Source of the DNA: Acidobacteriota bacterium
Lineage (GTDB): Bacteria; Acidobacteriota; Vicinamibacteria; Vicinamibacterales; CAVVIG01
NCBI GenBank assembly: GCA_016195265.1
Contig: JACPZW010000036.1
Span: forward strand, 1-39,553
DNA length: 39,553 nt
Direction: 5' to 3'
In this document: positions 31,796 through 39,523 of the stretch, one piece after another
Layout: each line of letters starts with the position of its first letter
Position numbering within the stretch: the first letter of the stretch is position 1
The notes under the pieces: generated by a model
Seen by the model: the letters and a program-made list of their open reading frames with translations, nothing else
Databases searched by the model: none
What the model was told of the DNA's origin: nothing
Position numbers and translations under genes: made by a program

Positions 31796-32047
31796 CACTG
31801 GCTCTCCTTGAAAAGCGCGAACGACAAAGACTACAAGAGTTTACAGTATTTTGTCCGTTATAGAAAAAGTTTGGGGCCTCGCATTGCATCTCGCGTGTTT
31901 CGGGTGTAGGGTGTCGCCATCGTGCATAATTGGCTAACTCGGACCCTTTACGGCTCGAATTTACGGCCGCGGCGCCGTGCGGATTATCGCCGTGGGGATT
32001 ATCGATGGATCGGACGCGATCAAAAGCCTGAACGGAGGGGAGCGACC
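31796..32047. promoter_or_regulatory. Divergent promoter region
   Basis: A 252-base gap between the minus-strand monooxygenase-like gene and the plus-strand receptor, with an AT-rich stretch (31840-31872, TTTACAGTATTTTG and GTTATAGAAAAAG words) unlike its GC-rich surroundings. It must hold both promoters, but I cannot place -35 and -10 elements with confidence. Confidence 0.45.
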
Positions 32048-34924
32048 ATGAGGCGGCTGCAGCTGGTGTCAGCGTTGGTTGGGTTCATCGCGATGACGGC
32101 GGGGCCGGCGTTCGCGCAAACGGTCGGTGCGACGACCGGCGCGGTCAACGGCAAAGTGTCGGACGCGACCGGCGGGGTGATGCCCGGCGTGACGGTGACG
32201 ATCTCCAGTCCCGCTATGCAGGGCGTCCGGACGACGGTGACGAGTGAGGACGGCGCGTACCGCTTCCCGGCGATTCCCCCGGGGGACTACAAGATCACCT
32301 ACGAGCTCGCCGGGTTCGCGACCGTTAACCGCGAGGGCATTCACGTCGGCCTCGGCTTCACGGCCTCGGTGAACGTCGAGCTGACGGTCGCGTCGCTCAC
32401 CGAGTCGGTGACGGTCAGCGGCCAATCGCCCGTCGTCGACATCACGTCGACGAAGACGTCCACGAACTTCGACGCGAAAGAGCTCGCCTCGCTGCCGAGC
32501 GCGCGCGACTTCTGGTCGATCCTCGCCGCCGCCCCTGCCATCCAGATGCAGCGCATCGACATCGGCGGCAGCGCGGCGGGCACGCAAACCGGTTATTCCA
32601 CCTACGACACGAAGTCGGATCAGCACCGGCCGATGGTCGAGGGCATTGTCAACACCGAAGGCACGAACGCGGCCGGCTTCTACTATGACTACGGGTCGTT
32701 CGACGAGGTGTCGGTCGCGACCGGTACGAACACGGCCGAGATGCCGTGGCCGGGCGTGATGACGCAGTTCATCGCAAAGTCGGGCGGAAACACCTATCAC
32801 GGCAAGGTCTACGCGGACTATGAAAACGAGAGCGCCCAGTCGCGCAATATCGACGCGGCGCAGATCGCGCTCGGGCTCAAGGCCGGTGGCGGCCTCACCG
32901 AGACCGATTTGAACCGGCTGCACAAGTACTACGACCTGAATGGGGACGCCGGCGGCTACCTGAAACGCGACAAGTTCTGGTGGTACGGCTCGCTGCGCGA
33001 TCAGGACGTGCAATCGCTGCTGCCGAACTTTCCGGTGAAGCCGTTCGAGACGCTCTTGTACAACATCTCGGGCAAAGGCACGTACGCGCTGAACACCAAC
33101 AACAAGCTGATTGGGTACGCGCAGTGGGGCGAGAAGCAACAGCCCAACCGGCTCGACACCTTCCTCGTCGCGGCGACGGCGGCCCTCCACACCAGCGCCG
33201 ACTCGACCTGGAACCAGGCGTACTGGGCTCACACCTACAAGGGCGAATGGGACAGCGTCGTCAACGACCGCATGTTTTTCGAAATTCGCGGCGGCCAGTT
33301 CGCGTACGTCTGGCCGAACACGCGCTACACCGAGGCTCCGGCCTACGCGGACCTCAGCACGAACGTCGTCAGCGGCGGGAACCGCGATGGCTGGTTCAAC
33401 ATTCCGACGCGGAACCAGGTGCTCGGCTCCTTCAGCTACTTCAAGGACGGCTGGGGCGGCAGCCACAATTTCAAGATCGGCGGCGAGATCTTCGACGAAC
33501 GGTTCGACTACCAGCGCGGGCAGGGCATCGGGTACGTGCCAAACAACGTGATCCACATCCTGCGAAACGGGGCCCCGTCTGAAGTGCTGCTGTTCCTGTC
33601 GCCCACGGCGTCGCTCAACGGCTTGCGGACCTACGGCGCGTACATCGCGGATACGTGGCGCGTCGGACCGCGTCTGACGCTGTCGCTCGGCGCGCGGTTC
33701 GACCGGTACCGCTCGTACCTGCCGGAGCAAACAGGCCCGCCTGTCGGTCCGTTCAATCCCACGCAGGCGAGCTTCGCCGCCGTCGACGACCTGCTGACGT
33801 GGAACCTGCCGGCCCCGCGTCTCGGTTTCACGTATGACCTCAGGGGCGACGGCAAGACAGTGTTGAAAGCGAACTACGCCCTGTACTGGTGGAACCCAGG
33901 CACTGGAGGCGTCGACGAGGCGGTGAACCCGAACGCGGTCGACTGGAACAAGCGGTACAACTGGGTCGATACGAACCGCGATCGCGTCTGGCAACCGGGC
34001 GAACAGACGTTGTTGACCGCGCAATCGGGCGGCGTCGGCAGCACGAACCTCGATCCGAATCTGCAGGACCAGCGCACGCGTGAGCTTGCCGGATGGATCG
34101 ATCACGAGTTGATGCCGAACTTCGGCGTCCACGCCGGTGTCGTCTGGCGGCGGATCGATCAGCTCAGCCAGCAGGACAATCTCAACCGGCCGGTGAGTGC
34201 CTTCAATGTCCCGGTGCTGATCCGGGATCCGGGTCCTGACGGCGTGCTCGGCAATGCCGACGACGGCGCATCGATCCCGGGGTTCAACCTGAATCCGGCG
34301 AATCTCGCATTGCCCGTCGTCAACGGCCTGCACAACACGCCCGGCTACGACGACTTCTATACCTTGGAACTGAGCGCGAGCAAGCGCTCGAGCGGCAAGT
34401 GGTCGCTCGCCGGGTCGTACTCGTATCGCTGGAACTATGACAACTCGAACGGATACTTCGGCCAAAACCTGCGTGTGCGGCAGGACGTGGCGAACCCCAA
34501 CGACGCGATCAACACGGACAACGGACGTTACAATTTCACGTTGTGGTCGGCGAAAGCGCACGGCACGTATCGCGCGCCGTGGAATCTCGAGATCACGCCG
34601 GCGCTGCGCCTGCAGTCGGGGCAGCCCTACGGCCGGACGATTTCGGCGGCGGCCGCCAACGGGATCAACTACGGCTCGCAGCGCATTTTGACCGAACCGA
34701 TCAGCGCTCGCCGGCAGGACAACATCATCCTGGCGGATCTGCGCGTGGAGAAGCTGTTCAAAGTCAACAAAGGCCAGACGATCTCGGCGTTTATCGACGG
34801 CTACAACCTCACGAACGCGAACCCCGCTTCGAATATCACGTGGGGGTCCGGGTCGACGTTCCTGCTGCCGGTGACGATCATCGCGCCGCGGCTCGCGCGC
34901 GTCGGCATGAAGTTCGACTGGTAG
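32048..34924 (+). CDS. TonB-dependent receptor-like protein with carboxypeptidase regulatory domain (Oar-like)
   Basis: A 958-residue outer membrane protein. The signal peptide (LVSALVGFIAMTAGPAFAQ) is followed by a carboxypeptidase-regulatory-like domain (GAVNGKVSDATGGVMPGVTV, DGAYRFPAIPPGDYKITYELAGF), a plug-like region (VVDITSTKTSTNFDAKELASLPSARDFWSILAAAP) and a C-terminal beta-barrel ending in FDW. It belongs to the Oar/TonB-receptor type abundant in acidobacteria. The transported substrate is unknown. The ATG at 32048 has GGAGGGG about 8 bases upstream; the frame before it is not coding. Confidence 0.92.
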   Translation: MRRLQLVSALVGFIAMTAGPAFAQTVGATTGAVNGKVSDATGGVMPGVTVTISSPAMQGVRTTVTSEDGAYRFPAIPPGDYKITYELAGFATVNREGIHVGLGFTASVNVELTVASLTESVTVSGQSPVVDITSTKTSTNFDAKELASLPSARDFWSILAAAPAIQMQRIDIGGSAAGTQTGYSTYDTKSDQHRPMVEGIVNTEGTNAAGFYYDYGSFDEVSVATGTNTAEMPWPGVMTQFIAKSGGNTYHGKVYADYENESAQSRNIDAAQIALGLKAGGGLTETDLNRLHKYYDLNGDAGGYLKRDKFWWYGSLRDQDVQSLLPNFPVKPFETLLYNISGKGTYALNTNNKLIGYAQWGEKQQPNRLDTFLVAATAALHTSADSTWNQAYWAHTYKGEWDSVVNDRMFFEIRGGQFAYVWPNTRYTEAPAYADLSTNVVSGGNRDGWFNIPTRNQVLGSFSYFKDGWGGSHNFKIGGEIFDERFDYQRGQGIGYVPNNVIHILRNGAPSEVLLFLSPTASLNGLRTYGAYIADTWRVGPRLTLSLGARFDRYRSYLPEQTGPPVGPFNPTQASFAAVDDLLTWNLPAPRLGFTYDLRGDGKTVLKANYALYWWNPGTGGVDEAVNPNAVDWNKRYNWVDTNRDRVWQPGEQTLLTAQSGGVGSTNLDPNLQDQRTRELAGWIDHELMPNFGVHAGVVWRRIDQLSQQDNLNRPVSAFNVPVLIRDPGPDGVLGNADDGASIPGFNLNPANLALPVVNGLHNTPGYDDFYTLELSASKRSSGKWSLAGSYSYRWNYDNSNGYFGQNLRVRQDVANPNDAINTDNGRYNFTLWSAKAHGTYRAPWNLEITPALRLQSGQPYGRTISAAAANGINYGSQRILTEPISARRQDNIILADLRVEKLFKVNKGQTISAFIDGYNLTNANPASNITWGSGSTFLLPVTIIAPRLARVGMKFDW

Positions 34925-34933
34925 ATCTTTTTC

Positions 34934-34985
34934 GCAGGGGGCTCGGGGCCAGGGGCTAAGAATCATCCTCTCGTCCCGGGTCCCC
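34934..34985. repeat. Period-7 tract (GGGGCT units)
   Basis: GGGGGCT, CGGGGCC, AGGGGCT and AAGAATC, then CCCGGGTCCCCCAGCC words, follow the stop of the receptor gene in degenerate 7-base phase. Confidence 0.5.
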
Positions 34986-35015
34986 CAGCCACTAGTTCAA
35001 GGTCCCCGCGTTTCA

Positions 35016-36521
35016 GTGCCTTCAGCGCGTCGTCGTCATCTCCCCTCCCGCCAGCCGGTTTCCTCGAGACTCGTCCGCACTCCATCCGCACTAGCCATCG
35101 CATCGGCCGCGCTTGTGCTTGCGGCAGCGCTTGCCGTGTTCTTCTCGGCGCGCACCGCGGGACCGTCTCTGCCGCGCGTGGAGAGCCTCGGCACAATCGC
35201 GCCCGAGGTGGCGGACGCCGCACGTCAAGCGCTCGACAGCCTCGCGCAAGATCCACGCGACGTGCAGCGATGGGGCCGCTTCGGCATGATCTGCGAGGCG
35301 AACGGCATCGTCGGCGCAGCCCGAGACGCGTACGCCGCCGCGACGTCGATACAGGGCTCGGATGCGAAATGGTGGTATCGCCTGGCGTTCGTGCAGGCGC
35401 GGAGCGGCCGCGCCGATGACGCTGTTCGCAACGTGCGCCGGGCGATCGAGCTGAATCCGGCCTACGCGCCCGCTCGCCGGCGCCTCGGCCTGTGGCTGCT
35501 CGATCGCGATGACACCGATGGCGCGGAGCGCGCGTTCACCAGAGCGGGCGAGATCGATCCGAGTGATGTGTCGTCGGCGGTGGGGCTCGCGCGCGTGTAC
35601 CTCCAGCGTCTGCAACATCAGCAGGCCGTCGACGTCCTTGAGCGCGCGTTGGCGAACCACCCCGGCGATCGGTACGCCATGCAGTTGTTGGGCACGGCGT
35701 ACCGGCGCCTCGGTCGCGTGGACGAAGCCGAGTATGCGCTGGCCGTCGGGACGATGGGCGAACCGGCGTGGCCGGATCCGTGGACCGACGAGATGCTCCA
35801 GTACCGCCGGGGGTTCGCGGTTCGGCTCAAAGACGCGACGCAGTACTTCGTGGCCGGCCAGATGGCGCAGGCGATCGCGCTGCTGCAGCAGCTGCGCCAG
35901 GAGAAGCCCGACGATATTGCGCTGCTGAATCACCTGGGTGAGGTGTATGTCGCGGCGGGAAGAGCCGGCGAGGGCGTGGCGATCCTCGAACAGGTGGTCG
36001 CCAAAGATCCGCAGCGGTTCGAGGCGTTCGTGAATCTAGCCTCGGGCTATCTGAATCAGAACGATCTGGGGCGCGCCCGCGCCGCCGTCGATCGCGCGAT
36101 CGCGATCAATCCCACCCTGGGTCGCGCGTACGAAACCAAAGGCCTGATTCTCTGGCGCAGCCACGACGACCAGACGGCGCTCGCTGCGTTCGGAGCGGCC
36201 GTGCGCAGCGATCCGCGCAACGTGCGCGCGCTCGTCTGGGCGGGCATGGTGGCACTGAACCTCGGCCGGCCCGCCGACGCGCTCGAACGTTTCGCGCGTG
36301 CGACGCGACTCGATCCGACGCGCGTCGAGGCTGCGGCGAGCCTCTCAGGCGCGGCCGCGCTACGCAGATCGGCCTATCACGACGAGCCGACCGCGGGCGA
36401 TCTGGGACAAGATGCGGTGCGACGGGCACTTGACGAGCAGATTGAAGGGCTTTGGCCGGCGCGCTACACTGCAGCCGCGTTCGGCCGGGCCCGTTACCGA
36501 GTTGAGCCGACTTGTCGTTAG
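35016..36521 (+). CDS. TPR-repeat protein with membrane anchor, interrupted at 3' end by cassette array
   Basis: A 501-residue protein. An N-terminal hydrophobic segment (ALAIASAALVLAAALAVFF) acts as a signal anchor. Eight or so TPR units follow, with the usual A-x-x-x-L and P-x-x-x-x-A spacing (KWWYRLAFVQARSGRADDAVRNVRRAIELNPAYAPA and later AEVDERL-like turns). Such proteins often lie beside receptors and ASPIC/UnbV proteins in acidobacteria. The gene ends in a TAG that is part of GTTAGAC, the cut point of the integron array that follows. The last 20 or so residues have no TPR character, so the native C-terminus may be truncated. Confidence 0.8.
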   Translation: MPSARRRHLPSRQPVSSRLVRTPSALAIASAALVLAAALAVFFSARTAGPSLPRVESLGTIAPEVADAARQALDSLAQDPRDVQRWGRFGMICEANGIVGAARDAYAAATSIQGSDAKWWYRLAFVQARSGRADDAVRNVRRAIELNPAYAPARRRLGLWLLDRDDTDGAERAFTRAGEIDPSDVSSAVGLARVYLQRLQHQQAVDVLERALANHPGDRYAMQLLGTAYRRLGRVDEAEYALAVGTMGEPAWPDPWTDEMLQYRRGFAVRLKDATQYFVAGQMAQAIALLQQLRQEKPDDIALLNHLGEVYVAAGRAGEGVAILEQVVAKDPQRFEAFVNLASGYLNQNDLGRARAAVDRAIAINPTLGRAYETKGLILWRSHDDQTALAAFGAAVRSDPRNVRALVWAGMVALNLGRPADALERFARATRLDPTRVEAAASLSGAAALRRSAYHDEPTAGDLGQDAVRRALDEQIEGLWPARYTAAAFGRARYRVEPTCR

Positions 36522-36523
36522 AC
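36517..36523 (+). other. Left boundary of the array (GTTAGAC core)
   Basis: GTTAGAC is the recombination core (G|TTRRRY) at the first cassette's left end. No palindrome precedes it, so it is not an attC. It is either an attI-type site or a secondary GTT target. Its TAG is the stop of the TPR gene. Confidence 0.6.
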
Positions 36524-36737
36524 CGCAGAACGATCAGCGAACAAGAAGACGAGGCTTGAATGCGATCGTCGGGTGTCGTGTTCGAGCGTTGGAGAAACGC
36601 AACGCGACAGGGCAGGCAATTGTCGGGACGTCGGTCGAGAAACACATCAGGAAATGGCAATGGAAGCTCCCCAGCCCATATTTGTGTACCGAGCGTTGAT
36701 GGAAGCGGTCAAGACATGAACCGCGTGCCTGCGACGC

Positions 36738-37265
36738 TTGGCCGACGGCTCTCTTTCTCTTGGTGACGATCGACTCAACTGGGAACTGGCCGCGCTGCAA
36801 CTCCGCATGGTGCTGGAGCTAATTGCGTTTGCATCTCTCTGTGCTCACAAAGACACGTACGCCGCCGTTCACGCCAATTTCGCCAAGCACTGGAAGGCGA
36901 GCCTTCTGCTCAAGGAGTTGGCTTCGATGCATCCGGACTTCTACCCAAAACCAGTGCGATTCGACCACATTAAAGAAGGAGGCGTGAGGCATTTCGCACG
37001 AGTCGACGGCTTCCTGACCCAAGAGGAATTCGTTCGGCTGTACGATGTGTGTAGCCAGGTGATCCACACGGCCAACCCGTTCGGTGAACTCAAGCCGATT
37101 GACTTTGGCTTGAGCGTGGCTGCCTGGGTCGAGCGCATTCAGGCGCTGCTCGACACCCATTTCATCCGGCTGTACGGGAACCCGCAGTTGTGGGTGGTTC
37201 AGATGGGTGCTGGCACAGGCGGGAGCGTCCACGTGGCCGTTGCCGAACCGAAACCGGCGGTCTAA
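36738..37265 (+). CDS. Cassette 1 protein, unknown; possibly with a nonsense codon
   Basis: The frame reads ADGSLSLGDDRLNWELAALQLRMVLELIAFASL and continues to QMGAGTGGSVHVAVAEPKPAV, with its TAA lying inside the R'' box of attC1. It has no ATG at its 5' end, only a TTG at 36738. The same frame is open upstream from ATGs at 36654 and 36660 (MEAPQPIFVYRALMEAVK) but is closed by a TGA at 36717-36719, with coding-like sequence on both sides. Either the gene carries a nonsense mutation or it starts late. Helical composition (RLNWELAALQLRMVLELIAFASL) but no recognised family. Confidence 0.55.
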   Translation: MADGSLSLGDDRLNWELAALQLRMVLELIAFASLCAHKDTYAAVHANFAKHWKASLLLKELASMHPDFYPKPVRFDHIKEGGVRHFARVDGFLTQEEFVRLYDVCSQVIHTANPFGELKPIDFGLSVAAWVERIQALLDTHFIRLYGNPQLWVVQMGAGTGGSVHVAVAEPKPAV

Positions 37266-37329
37266 CATCGCATGCACCAGACGGCGCCGACGAATCGAAA
37301 AGCGCCGCTGGTGATGCGTGACGTTAGAC
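37260..37329 (+). other. attC1 recombination site (70 bp)
   Basis: R'' GTCTAAC (37260-37266) and R' GTTAGAC (37323-37329) are exact complements. The arms between pair GCACCAG-type with CTGGTG-type sequence, leaving an unpaired G and an unpaired A on the left arm, the extrahelical bases that orient attC folding. Confidence 0.93.
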
Positions 37330-37347
37330 GGCACGGGAGAAGCTCCG

Positions 37348-37854
37348 ATGTTCAAACTGAGATTCTCGGAAGATAGGATTCAGCATTGGGCGAACCGGTA
37401 CTCATACGCGGCCGAGGCACAATTTGAAAACGAAATTGCCCCCCGCGCTCGGGCACGTGGCTACCTGAAGCGATCGGAGTTCATAGAGCTGTGTAAATGG
37501 AAGACGCCGCGTACCAAGCTTCTCGTTCGGAAGAATCCCGCAGACATTGTTGAAGCGGTTACACGCGCTGCCCTCGAGAGTCGGCATGAGAACGTGAAGA
37601 TCGGCGTCTTGCGATCCTTGTACGGAGTATCGTGGCCAACGGCGTCGGTGGTCCTGCACTTTTGCGACAAGCGGCGATACCCCGTTTTGGATTTCCGCGC
37701 GCTCTGGTCGCTGGGATACCCAATCCCGCCGACCTACACGCTTGATTTCTGGCTCGCGTACACCAAGTTCGTTCGCGACCTCGCTCGGCGTACCGGTCAG
37801 TCTATGCGGATTGTCGACCGGGCTTTATGGCAGTTCTCCAACGAGCGACAATGA
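37348..37854 (+). CDS. Cassette 2 protein, HhH-glycosylase-like
   Basis: A 168-residue protein. The middle part, IGVLRSLYGVSWPTASVVLHF followed by RRYPVLDFRALWSLGY, resembles the helix-hairpin-helix of HhH-GPD DNA glycosylases (GVGPKTA-type hairpin with PVLD catalytic-Asp region). The canonical G-V-G turn is degenerate here (GVSWPTAS). No FeS cysteines. Function is inferred from this local likeness only. The ATG at 37348 has GGGAGAAG about 6 bases upstream, inside the cassette's short leader. Confidence 0.65.
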   Translation: MFKLRFSEDRIQHWANRYSYAAEAQFENEIAPRARARGYLKRSEFIELCKWKTPRTKLLVRKNPADIVEAVTRAALESRHENVKIGVLRSLYGVSWPTASVVLHFCDKRRYPVLDFRALWSLGYPIPPTYTLDFWLAYTKFVRDLARRTGQSMRIVDRALWQFSNERQ

Positions 37855-37863
37855 CAAGATGCC

Positions 37864-37958
37864 GTCTAACTTCGGCTGCACCCGACGGCGGCCGGTCGAG
37901 AACTGAGTTGATTTGACCGACTGTGCGGGGCCGCCGCGGGTGAGCCGCAGCGTTAGGC
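37864..37958 (+). other. attC2 recombination site (95 bp)
   Basis: R'' GTCTAAC (37864-37870), R' GTTAGGC (37952-37958). Arms CGGCTGCACCCGACGGCGGCC and the complement of GGCCGCCGCGGGTGAGCC pair, leaving an extra G and an extra A, the same pattern as attC1. R'' pairs with the TTAGAC start of cassette 2, not with the R' of the next cassette. Confidence 0.92.
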
Positions 37959-37973
37959 AGCCAACCAAGTTCG

Positions 37974-38621
37974 ATGAAATTCCAATTTGAAGACACTCGG
38001 CCCACAGTGACCTCTGAGTCCATCTTGGCCGATCTCCGCAGAGTTGCCGCGGAACTTGGGGGGACAAGACTGCCGCAAAATCAATATCGAGAGCGAGGCC
38101 AGTTCTCTCACTCCGTCGTAAAGAAGCGGTTTGGCTCTTGGAATGCCGCAGTCGTGGCCGCAGGACTCGCTGCGGATCCCTCGCGACGCAACATTCCAGA
38201 CGAGGAGTTGTTCGACAACCTGCGCGAAGCGTGGATTCAGCTGGGGCGTCAACCACGTCGATCAGAAATGGGTCCTCCGATCAGTCGCTTTGGTCGCGAG
38301 CCGTACGTCCGCCGCTTCGGGAGTTGGCTGGCGGCCTTGCGAGCCTTCGTCGGGATTACTGGTAGCGCGGACCAGCCACGTTCTGAGACAGCGGCAGGCA
38401 AAGCTGAGAATCCGCGCTACGCATCGCTCCGTCTGCGCTTTCAAGTGATGCAGCGAGACTCATTCAGATGCGTGACTTGTGGTCGTTCCCCCGCGACCCA
38501 CACGGGTCTAATTCTCCATCTGGACCACGTCGTCCCATTCTCGAAGGGCGGTCGGACCGAACTCGCGAATCTGCGTACGACCTGCGCTGACTGCAATCTC
38601 GGAAAAGGCGACGCGTTATGA
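37974..38621 (+). CDS. Cassette 3 HNH endonuclease with homing-endonuclease-associated repeats
   Basis: A 215-residue protein. Two N-terminal repeats share the pattern ...RFGSWNAAVVAAGL... and ...RFGSWLAALRAFVGI, each starting with an L-x-x-x-x-x-x-L-G-x-x-P segment, typical of the homing-endonuclease-associated HNH repeat. The C-terminus is a compact HNH nuclease: CVTCG, LHLDHVVPFSKGG (the HxDH core), ELANLRTTCADCNLGKG with the second CxxC. The nuclease residues are intact, so activity is plausible. Mobile or defensive function is possible. Start at ATG 37974; the stop is seven bases before the next attC. Confidence 0.88.
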   Translation: MKFQFEDTRPTVTSESILADLRRVAAELGGTRLPQNQYRERGQFSHSVVKKRFGSWNAAVVAAGLAADPSRRNIPDEELFDNLREAWIQLGRQPRRSEMGPPISRFGREPYVRRFGSWLAALRAFVGITGSADQPRSETAAGKAENPRYASLRLRFQVMQRDSFRCVTCGRSPATHTGLILHLDHVVPFSKGGRTELANLRTTCADCNLGKGDAL

Positions 38622-38627
38622 TCGGCT

Positions 38628-38699
38628 GCCTAACACGGCTTGCAGCCGACGGCGGCTGGTGCGACCATGAGCCGCCGCGGCTGAAGCCTAACGTTGGCC
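38628..38699 (+). other. attC3 recombination site (72 bp)
   Basis: R'' GCCTAAC (38628-38634), R' GTTGGCC (38693-38699). Arms GGCTTGCAGCCGACGGCGGCT against the complement of AGCCGCCGCGGCTGAAGCC leave one unpaired G and one unpaired A again. R'' complements TTAGGC, the start of cassette 3. Confidence 0.92.
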
Positions 38700-38767
38700 A
38701 GACCTCTCGGGCAAGGGAGAGCGAGACTGCATGTTGCGCCCAGCATGACCAACCACGGAGAAACCCC

Positions 38768-39481
38768 TTGGCGAAGGTGACTATCGGAAAGCGCGCGACG
38801 GTTGAGAACATTCGAACCGTGTGGGCCAAGGAGTCTGAATTGTCGGACTGGCTTGCGACCGCCGAGGGAATGGAACTTTTGAGCCAGGACCTTGACCTTC
38901 AGATCGAAAACCCAAAGCGAGAGCTAAAAGGGGCCAACTTTCCCTGCGACATCGTCGCCAACCTCGTGGGCGATGAAGAGCGGATAGTTGTCATCGAGAA
39001 CCAGTTTGGCCGCACCAATCACGACCACTTAGCCAAACTCATCACGTACGCAGCAACGCACAATGCCATGATTGGGATTTGGATAGCTGAAGAGGTCGCG
39101 GACGATCACAGACAGGTCATCGACTGGCTCAACAAGAACACGCCTGACACCATCGGGCTCTACCTTGCGGAGCTCAAAGCCTACACGATTGGAGGAAGCC
39201 CGCCGGCGCCGCAGTTGGATCTGGTTTGTCGGCCCAACGTAACGATGAAGCAAGGAAACGCGGACGTGACGGACGCGGAGAGAGAGCGCCGCGAACGCCG
39301 GATTTCCTTTTGGGAGGACATTCAGCAGCGGATGAAGAAGGAGAAGCTCCCCTTCCAACTTCAGAAGCCGGGGCCCGACCATTGGTCCAGCATTGCTATC
39401 GGTCGAGCAGGGTTCCACCTCAGCATGCTCCTAACCCCAATGCCTTTCGGAAATTCCGAGTCGACGAGTCATACCAGTTGA
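38768..39481 (+). CDS. Cassette 4 protein, DUF4268/PD-(D/E)XK-like, C-terminus atypical
   Basis: A 237-residue protein (TTG start at 38768 with GGAG eight bases upstream; the upstream in-frame codons lie in attC3). CDIVANLVGDEERIVVIENQFGRTNHDHLAKLITYAA has the D...(E)N/Q-x-(K-like) arrangement of PD-(D/E)XK-fold proteins found N-terminal to DUF4268. IGIWIAEEVADDHRQVIDWLN and RISFWEDIQQRMKKE continue that likeness. The end, after RAGFHLSM, no longer follows the family (LLTPMPFGNSESTSHTS), so the last 70-80 residues of a usual DUF4268 protein appear lost. A fresh open frame continues beyond in another phase. Confidence 0.7.
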   Translation: MAKVTIGKRATVENIRTVWAKESELSDWLATAEGMELLSQDLDLQIENPKRELKGANFPCDIVANLVGDEERIVVIENQFGRTNHDHLAKLITYAATHNAMIGIWIAEEVADDHRQVIDWLNKNTPDTIGLYLAELKAYTIGGSPPAPQLDLVCRPNVTMKQGNADVTDAERERRERRISFWEDIQQRMKKEKLPFQLQKPGPDHWSSIAIGRAGFHLSMLLTPMPFGNSESTSHTS

Positions 39482-39523
39482 AGAGTCCACGACTGTTCGA
39501 TCGATTCCGGCTTCATGAGTCGA

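Noticed and set aside
32069..34966. Minus-strand 965-codon frame opposite the TonB-type receptor
   Set aside because: Arg/Val-rich low-complexity translation and no start signal; the plus-strand receptor is certain.
36440..36523. A full attC site at the left end of the cassette array
   Set aside because: Only the GTTAGAC core is present; no R'' box or complementary arm is found in the preceding 100 bases.
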